Shown here: piece after piece, positions 6,304-10,225 of the stretch
How positions within the stretch are numbered: the first letter of the stretch is position 1
Layout: the number at the start of each line of letters is the position of its first letter
From: Bacteroidota bacterium
Lineage (GTDB): Bacteria; Bacteroidota; Bacteroidia; Bacteroidales; Prolixibacteraceae
DNA: 10,225 bases
Direction: 5' to 3'
Assembly: GCA_030706665.1 (NCBI GenBank)
Contig: JAUZOB010000100.1
Span: forward strand, 1 to 10,225
Translations under genes and position numbers: made by a program
The notes under the pieces: generated by a model
Told to the model about the DNA's origin: nothing
Database searches by the model: none
Seen by the model: only the letters and a program-made list of their open reading frames with translations

Positions 6304-8355
6304 ATGAAGAAATCCTATTTCTGTAACGGAAATCTAAGGGCTGTTCTCTTCAGACGTTGGGGTGGAAAGAAATATTCGGCATTTGCCAGTTTACGTGTTA
6401 TCGTAAACATTGGGGTACTGCTTGTCAGTTACCAGGTTAGTGCAAATCCGGGTATGAATCTCGAACATCCTGATACGACGGACGTAAAGCGTCGTTATAG
6501 TCTGGAAGCGGTTCAGGTTTCCGCACAAAGGGCTCCTGTGACGTATTCGCAGGTGGCACGGATTGTATCCGTGATCGAGCGTAGTGAGATTGAGGCTGCG
6601 CCGGTTCAAAGTATTAACGAGTTGTTGAAATATCTGCTCAATGTAGATATCAGACAAAGGGGACAGTTTGGTGTCCAGGCCGATGTTAGTATTCGGGGCG
6701 GCTCATCAGACCAAACATTAATTCTTCTCAACGGGATCAATATCAACGATCCGCAAACCGGACATTTTAATCTCGACCTTCCGGTTAGTTTAGAAAGCAT
6801 TCAACGTATAGAAATTCTGGAAGGACCAGCATCGCGAGTCTTCGGTCCGAATGCTTTTAGTGGCGCAATCAACATCATTACGGGAACAGACCTGCAGAAT
6901 CGGGTCAAACTCTCTGCCAGTGCAGGGGAACACGGTTATAATGACCTGAATGGCAATGTCAGCTTAAGCAATAAAAATTTTGAGAATTTTATTGCCGTAA
7001 ACCGCAAATCTTCTGACGGATACATTGCCAATACCGATTTTGGTGCCAATAATCTGTTTTGGCAGGGAATATATCATCTGTTTCCCGGAAAAATAGAATA
7101 TCAACTGGGATATACCGACAAAGGATTCGGTGCCAATAGTTTTTACACTCCCAAGTATCCCAATCAATACGAACATACCAAAACAACATTCGCTTCGGTC
7201 AAGATGGAGACCGGAGAGAAACTTCATATCACTCCTTCAATCTACTGGCGGCGACATCAGGACTGCTTTGAATTGTTCAGAAGCGATGCCCCTTCCTGGT
7301 ATAAATCGCACAATTATCATTTAACACAGGTGTTCGGTGCCAATGTCAATGCCTGGTTCTCTTCTTCTCTGGGTAAAACTGCTTTCGGTTCCGATTTCCG
7401 CTCCGAAAATATCTGGAGTAATGTTTTGGGTGAACCTCTGGCAAAGCCCATTGATGTGCCGGGCGAAAGCGGGCATCAGTTTACGAACGGACATTCACGT
7501 TCGAATGTATCGTTCTTTGCCGAACACAATATTTTCATTGGGAAACTGACTGTTTCTGCCGGACTGATGGCAAACTGGAATTCCGATTTACGTCTGCAAT
7601 GGAAGTATTATCCGGGAGTTGATCTTAGTTATCAGCTTTCTAATCCGGTGAAATGGTATGCAACGTTTAATAAATCGTTGCGAATGCCAACATTCACCGA
7701 TCTTTATTACCAGGGACCGACCAATTCCGGAAACCCACTATTGGGACCGGAAGAAGCAACTTCTTACGAGTCAGGCTTCAAGTATAACAGTTCGGTTGTA
7801 AGTGGTCACGTGGCATTTTTCAGACGCGAAGGGAAAAACATGATCGACTGGGTAAAACTACCTGATGAAGCCAAATGGCAGAGCATGAATCTGACGAAAG
7901 TCAATACCAATGGATTTGAATGCTCTGTCGATCTGAATCCACGAGAAATCTTCAAAGAAAGTTCTTTTCTGAAAAAAATCAGTATGACCTATTCATATCT
8001 GACATTGGACAAATCAAGTGGCGATTATGTCTCTTATTATGTCCTTGACAACCTGAAACACAAACTGACGCTGGGCATAAATCACAAAATTATCAGTAAG
8101 CTGAATGCTGATTGGTATATTCTTTGGCAAGATCGTAACGGAACTTATACTTCCTATGTCAACACGGTTGCCGGAAGCGAAGTTCCGTATAAACCATTTT
8201 GGACAGTCGATACCAAAGTCTGGTGGCAGCTGCCACATGGGAAGATCTTTGTCGAAGCATCGAATCTCTTTGATAAAAAGTACTTCGATCTGGGAAACAT
8301 TGTTCAGCCTGGACGATGGATCAGAGCCGGAATCTCTGTAGATCTGGGCATTTAG
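6304..8355 (+). CDS. TonB-dependent outer-membrane receptor, BtuB-like
   Basis: A 683-residue outer-membrane receptor that imports a scarce nutrient with energy from TonB-ExbBD. The N-terminus carries an unusually long leader (about 47 residues) with RRWGGKKYSAFASL (18-30) before the hydrophobic stretch NIGVLLVSYQVSA, and probable cleavage after A47. The plug domain covers about 66-195: SLEAVQVSAQR near the TonB-contact end, then INELLKYLLNVDIRQRG (104-120), VSIRGGSSDQTLILLNG (128-144), IQRIEILEGPASRVFG (166-181) and SGAINIIT (186-193). The rest is a 22-strand type barrel, with SNLFDKKYFDLGNIVQPGRW just before the last strand. There is no carboxypeptidase-like N-terminal domain and no SusD gene next to it, so it is of the BtuB/siderophore type rather than SusC. 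The leader motif recalls cobalamin receptors of Bacteroides as I remember them, but no cobalamin riboswitch or BtuG-like partner is present. The substrate is therefore open. Confidence 0.92.
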   Translation: MKKSYFCNGNLRAVLFRRWGGKKYSAFASLRVIVNIGVLLVSYQVSANPGMNLEHPDTTDVKRRYSLEAVQVSAQRAPVTYSQVARIVSVIERSEIEAAPVQSINELLKYLLNVDIRQRGQFGVQADVSIRGGSSDQTLILLNGININDPQTGHFNLDLPVSLESIQRIEILEGPASRVFGPNAFSGAINIITGTDLQNRVKLSASAGEHGYNDLNGNVSLSNKNFENFIAVNRKSSDGYIANTDFGANNLFWQGIYHLFPGKIEYQLGYTDKGFGANSFYTPKYPNQYEHTKTTFASVKMETGEKLHITPSIYWRRHQDCFELFRSDAPSWYKSHNYHLTQVFGANVNAWFSSSLGKTAFGSDFRSENIWSNVLGEPLAKPIDVPGESGHQFTNGHSRSNVSFFAEHNIFIGKLTVSAGLMANWNSDLRLQWKYYPGVDLSYQLSNPVKWYATFNKSLRMPTFTDLYYQGPTNSGNPLLGPEEATSYESGFKYNSSVVSGHVAFFRREGKNMIDWVKLPDEAKWQSMNLTKVNTNGFECSVDLNPREIFKESSFLKKISMTYSYLTLDKSSGDYVSYYVLDNLKHKLTLGINHKIISKLNADWYILWQDRNGTYTSYVNTVAGSEVPYKPFWTVDTKVWWQLPHGKIFVEASNLFDKKYFDLGNIVQPGRWIRAGISVDLGI

Positions 8356-8419
8356 AAGCTTACCCGGGTGTGAAATGTATTTTTCAAAGGAGGCAGCAGT
8401 CACATTTAGATAGAAATTG

Positions 8420-8427
8420 TATATTCG
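8420..8427 (+). promoter_or_regulatory. possible -7 element for the DUF5606 gene
   Basis: TATATTCG differs from TAnnTTTG by one base and would start transcription about 15-17 bases before the ATG at 8450. No -33 TTTG is found at the right spacing. The 94-base gap after the receptor gene has no clear terminator, so read-through from the receptor is the alternative. Confidence 0.3.
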
Positions 8428-8449
8428 CAGTGTTTAAAATACGAAGACT

Positions 8450-8860
8450 ATGTTGAAAGGAATACTTGCAATATCCGGACAAAGCGGATTATTTAAACTT
8501 GTCTCAGAGGCAAAAGGCAGCATCATTGTTGAATCTTTGCTTACCGGGAAACGGATGCCGGCTTTCTCGACTGCAAAAATCAGTGCTCTTGAAGATATTG
8601 CTGTTTTTACTGACAGTGATGAAATTCCGCTGAAAGAAGTTTTCAAACGAATTATCGAAAAAGAGAACGGGGGTAAAACCGTTGATCCCAAGAGTGGAAA
8701 TGATCAGGTTAAGGCTTATTTCGGTGAAATTCTTCCGGAATATGACCGCGACAGGGTATATGTCTCCGACATGAAAAAGATTTTACAGTGGTATAATCTT
8801 TTGATGGATAAACAATTATTATCTGTTGAAGATGAAAAGGCTGCTGAAGCAGAAGAATAA
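8450..8860 (+). CDS. DUF5606 domain-containing protein
   Basis: A 136-residue soluble protein with no signal peptide or membrane segment, so probably cytoplasmic. The first half has the pattern I recognise as DUF5606: LKGILAISGQSGLFKLVSEA (2-21), IIVESLLTGKRMPAF (25-39), ISALEDIAVFTDSDEIPLKE (44-63). The second half (about 66-125) contains EKENGG, DQVKAYFGEILPEYDRDRVY and VSDMKKILQWYNLL, the usual companion part of this family. It ends in an acidic tail (DEKAAEAEE). The family occurs in Bacteroidota and has no established function that I know. It stands as a short single-gene unit: 94 bases after the receptor gene and closed by a terminator 29 bases after its stop. Start ATG at 8450 gives the family-typical N-terminus. 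Confidence 0.9.
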   Translation: MLKGILAISGQSGLFKLVSEAKGSIIVESLLTGKRMPAFSTAKISALEDIAVFTDSDEIPLKEVFKRIIEKENGGKTVDPKSGNDQVKAYFGEILPEYDRDRVYVSDMKKILQWYNLLMDKQLLSVEDEKAAEAEE

Positions 8861-8888
8861 GATTTTTTTACCGAATCAGTAATACCAG

Positions 8889-8918
8889 GAGGTTGTCCCT
8901 AAAAGGGCAACCTCTTTT
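8889..8918 (+). terminator. terminator of the DUF5606 gene, shared with the converging exonuclease gene
   Basis: GAGGTTG (8889-8895) pairs with CAACCTC (8908-8914), and CCC (8897-8899) with GGG (8905-8907). One bulged T (8896) and a TAAAA loop complete the hairpin, and TTTT follows (8915-8918). On the minus strand there is no T-run after the stem, so termination of the exonuclease transcript here would be weaker. The hairpin begins 28 bases after the DUF5606 stop and ends two bases before the exonuclease stop codon. Confidence 0.82.
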
Positions 8919-8920
8919 AT

Positions 8921-9484
8921 TTATAACGGATTAAAAAGATTGACCTCGCGTCCCAATTGTTTTGATAAGATTATCTCGAATAGTTGTACTGTTGCCAATG
9001 CATCACCCGCTGCGCGATGCCTCCCGTTGATGGGAATTGCTAAGTCTTTGCACAGATTCCCGAGACTGTAAGATGCATGTCCGGGAATAAACTTACGGCT
9101 TAATTGAACGGTGCAAAGAGTTTTTCGCTTATAGTTGTATCCCAGTTGCTGATATTCTTCCCGAACAAAGGAATAGTCGAAGGTTACATTGTGTGCCACA
9201 AAGATTTTGTTAGAAGTAATCTCAACAATCTTTTTGGCAATCTCATAAAATTTCGGCGCATTCGCTACCATCTCATTATTGATGCCGGTTAAACGCGAAA
9301 TGAAATCGGGGATGTTGCATTCGGGATTAACTAACGAAGAAAATGAATCAACGATTGTTTGCCCGTTATGAACAAATATGGCAATTTCGGTAATCTTACC
9401 GTTTTTCGGACTGCCACCGGTGGTTTCTATATCAACAATTGCATACATTCTTTGCAAATTTAAATCTTCTGAGAAATAATTCAT
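8921..9484 (-). CDS. DnaQ-like 3'-5' exonuclease (DNA polymerase III epsilon type)
   Basis: A stand-alone exonuclease of up to 187 residues that removes nucleotides from 3' ends, in proofreading or DNA repair. All DEDDh signature residues are visible in this numbering: D18 and E20 in VDIETTGG (Exo I), D103 in HNVTFDYSF (Exo II), and H156 with D161 in HRAAGDALAT (Exo III). No polymerase or UvrC-like GIY-YIG domain is attached, unlike the long epsilon-UvrC fusions also known in this phylum. The start is uncertain. ATG at 9484 is the longest frame, but ATG at 9448 (residue 13, MYAIVDIETTGG) places the first beta strand at the N-terminus as in most relatives. That start also leaves 69 rather than 33 bases to the divergent cysQ gene. 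I prefer 9448, but report the longer frame. Whether it is the replicative proofreader cannot be decided here. Confidence 0.9.
   Translation of the reverse strand: MNYFSEDLNLQRMYAIVDIETTGGSPKNGKITEIAIFVHNGQTIVDSFSSLVNPECNIPDFISRLTGINNEMVANAPKFYEIAKKIVEITSNKIFVAHNVTFDYSFVREEYQQLGYNYKRKTLCTVQLSRKFIPGHASYSLGNLCKDLAIPINGRHRAAGDALATVQLFEIILSKQLGREVNLFNPL
9455..9462 (-). promoter_or_regulatory. possible -7 element of the exonuclease gene
   Basis: The minus strand reads TAAATTTG, a match to TAnnTTTG, followed by CAAAGA and then the ATG at 9448. If real, transcription would begin at or next to that ATG, giving a leaderless or nearly leaderless mRNA and excluding the ATG at 9484 as the start. No -33 TTTG lies at the correct distance, so confidence is low. 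Confidence 0.35.
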
Positions 9485-9517
9485 TATTTTGCTGAAAATT
9501 TGATTACCGAGAGGGAA

Positions 9518-10225
9518 ATGGAAAATTTATTACTTTATGTTGTCCGGCTTGCACATGAAGCAGGTGATGCTATACTTGACGTACTTCATTCTGATAATTT
9601 AGACACAGAACTGAAGGAAGATCATTCACCGGTTACCCAGGCTGATAAAAAGGCGAGCAGGATTATTGTGGAAGGATTGAAAACATTTGGATGGCCTGTT
9701 ATCAGCGAAGAGGAGCATATTCCGGATTATTCCGTTCGCAAACATTGGGACAGGCTTTGGATTGTAGATCCTTTAGACGGAACCAAAGAATTCATAAACA
9801 GATCGGCAGATTTTACCGTAAATATTGCTTTGGTCGAAAATAACAGGACTATTTTAGGGGTCGTGTACGCCCCTCAGATGCATGTCTTTTATTTCGGAGC
9901 ACAAGGGGTAGGGGCTTATCGTATGAATCTACCTGAAGCAGACGGAGTTCCATCGACCTGGGAAGAACTGAAAAACAGAACCGTTCAATTGCCGGTCTGC
10001 ACTGATCGCACCAAATATGTGATTGTCGGAAGCCGCTCGCATATGAATGCTGAAACAAAAGCCTATATCGGGGCTGTAATGAGCGAACGGGGGCAAGAGA
10101 ACGTAGAACTTGTCATACGTGGAAGCTCTCTGAAATTTTGCATCATGGCAGAAGGAAAAGCAGACCTATATCCTCGCTTTAGCCACATAATGGAATGGGA
10201 CATAGCAGCCGGTCATGCCGTTGCA
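9518..10225 (+). CDS. cysQ: 3'(2'),5'-bisphosphate nucleotidase (CysQ), 3' end missing
   Basis: From ATG at 9518 the frame is open for 236 codons to the right edge, so the gene is cut by the window. CysQ dephosphorylates PAP (3'-phosphoadenosine 5'-phosphate) to AMP, removing a toxic by-product of sulfate assimilation and sulfotransfer. It belongs to the inositol monophosphatase superfamily with lithium-sensitive, metal-dependent catalysis. Visible hallmarks are the substrate-pocket region SPVTQADKKAS (37-47), metal ligands in VISEEE (61-66) and in the diagnostic DPLDGTKEFI (84-93), VYAPQ (116-120), GSRSH (171-175), GSSLKF (202-207) and the last metal site EWDIAAGHAV (226-235). Only some 30-40 residues should be missing by family length. 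GAGAGGGAA directly before the ATG may serve as a Shine-Dalgarno sequence. The gene is divergent from the exonuclease gene. In other Bacteroidota cysQ often sits with sulfate-assimilation genes, which here could only be off the right edge. Confidence 0.94.
   Translation, partial: MENLLLYVVRLAHEAGDAILDVLHSDNLDTELKEDHSPVTQADKKASRIIVEGLKTFGWPVISEEEHIPDYSVRKHWDRLWIVDPLDGTKEFINRSADFTVNIALVENNRTILGVVYAPQMHVFYFGAQGVGAYRMNLPEADGVPSTWEELKNRTVQLPVCTDRTKYVIVGSRSHMNAETKAYIGAVMSERGQENVELVIRGSSLKFCIMAEGKADLYPRFSHIMEWDIAAGHAVA

Noticed and set aside
8356..8375. Palindrome ACCCGGGT after the receptor gene as a terminator
   Set aside because: The stem has no loop and no T-run directly after it, so it cannot serve as an intrinsic terminator as drawn.
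8014..8403. Open frame of 129 codons on the minus strand over the receptor C-terminus
   Set aside because: It is antisense to conserved barrel sequence and its translation has no protein-like pattern that I recognise.

Overview
The window looks like ordinary chromosome from a member of the Bacteroidota, most likely the order Bacteroidales. Supporting signs are a DUF5606 protein (a family I know from this phylum), a BtuB-type TonB-dependent receptor with an RRW...YSAFASL leader, A/T-rich ribosome-binding regions with little Shine-Dalgarno signal, and a promoter matching the phylum's TTTG-N19-TAnnTTTG pattern exactly. Genus cannot be read from the sequence. I see no rRNA, tRNA, CRISPR array, insertion sequence or phage gene.

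Layout: (1) 1-3252, plus strand: the 3' part of cinA, then a long AsmA-family protein 13 bases downstream, closed by a strong intrinsic terminator. (2) 3253-3604: an intergenic stretch with facing terminators. (3) 3605-5922, minus strand: a DJ-1/PfpI-family protein, an orphan ECF sigma factor and a MerR-type regulator. (4) 5923-6303: a divergent intergenic region holding a short RNA unit on the minus strand with its own promoter and terminator. (5) 6304-8860, plus strand: a TonB-dependent outer-membrane receptor and a DUF5606 protein. (6) 8921-9484, minus strand: a DnaQ-type 3'-5' exonuclease. (7) 9518 to the right edge, plus strand: cysQ, cut by the window end.

The genes do not form one pathway. 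They are mostly housekeeping or envelope functions: NMN/nucleotide repair (cinA), envelope maintenance (AsmA-like), nutrient uptake (TonB receptor), DNA repair or proofreading (exonuclease) and PAP removal in sulfur metabolism (cysQ), with two regulators between them. Only cinA and the AsmA gene look co-transcribed.

The least ordinary items are the promoter-to-terminator RNA unit at about 6087-6164, and the MerR protein, whose C-terminal half resembles a cobalamin-binding light/B12 sensor but lacks the residues that bind the cofactor. The RNA unit lies directly upstream of the MerR gene on the same strand, so it is either a stand-alone small RNA or an attenuated leader of that gene.
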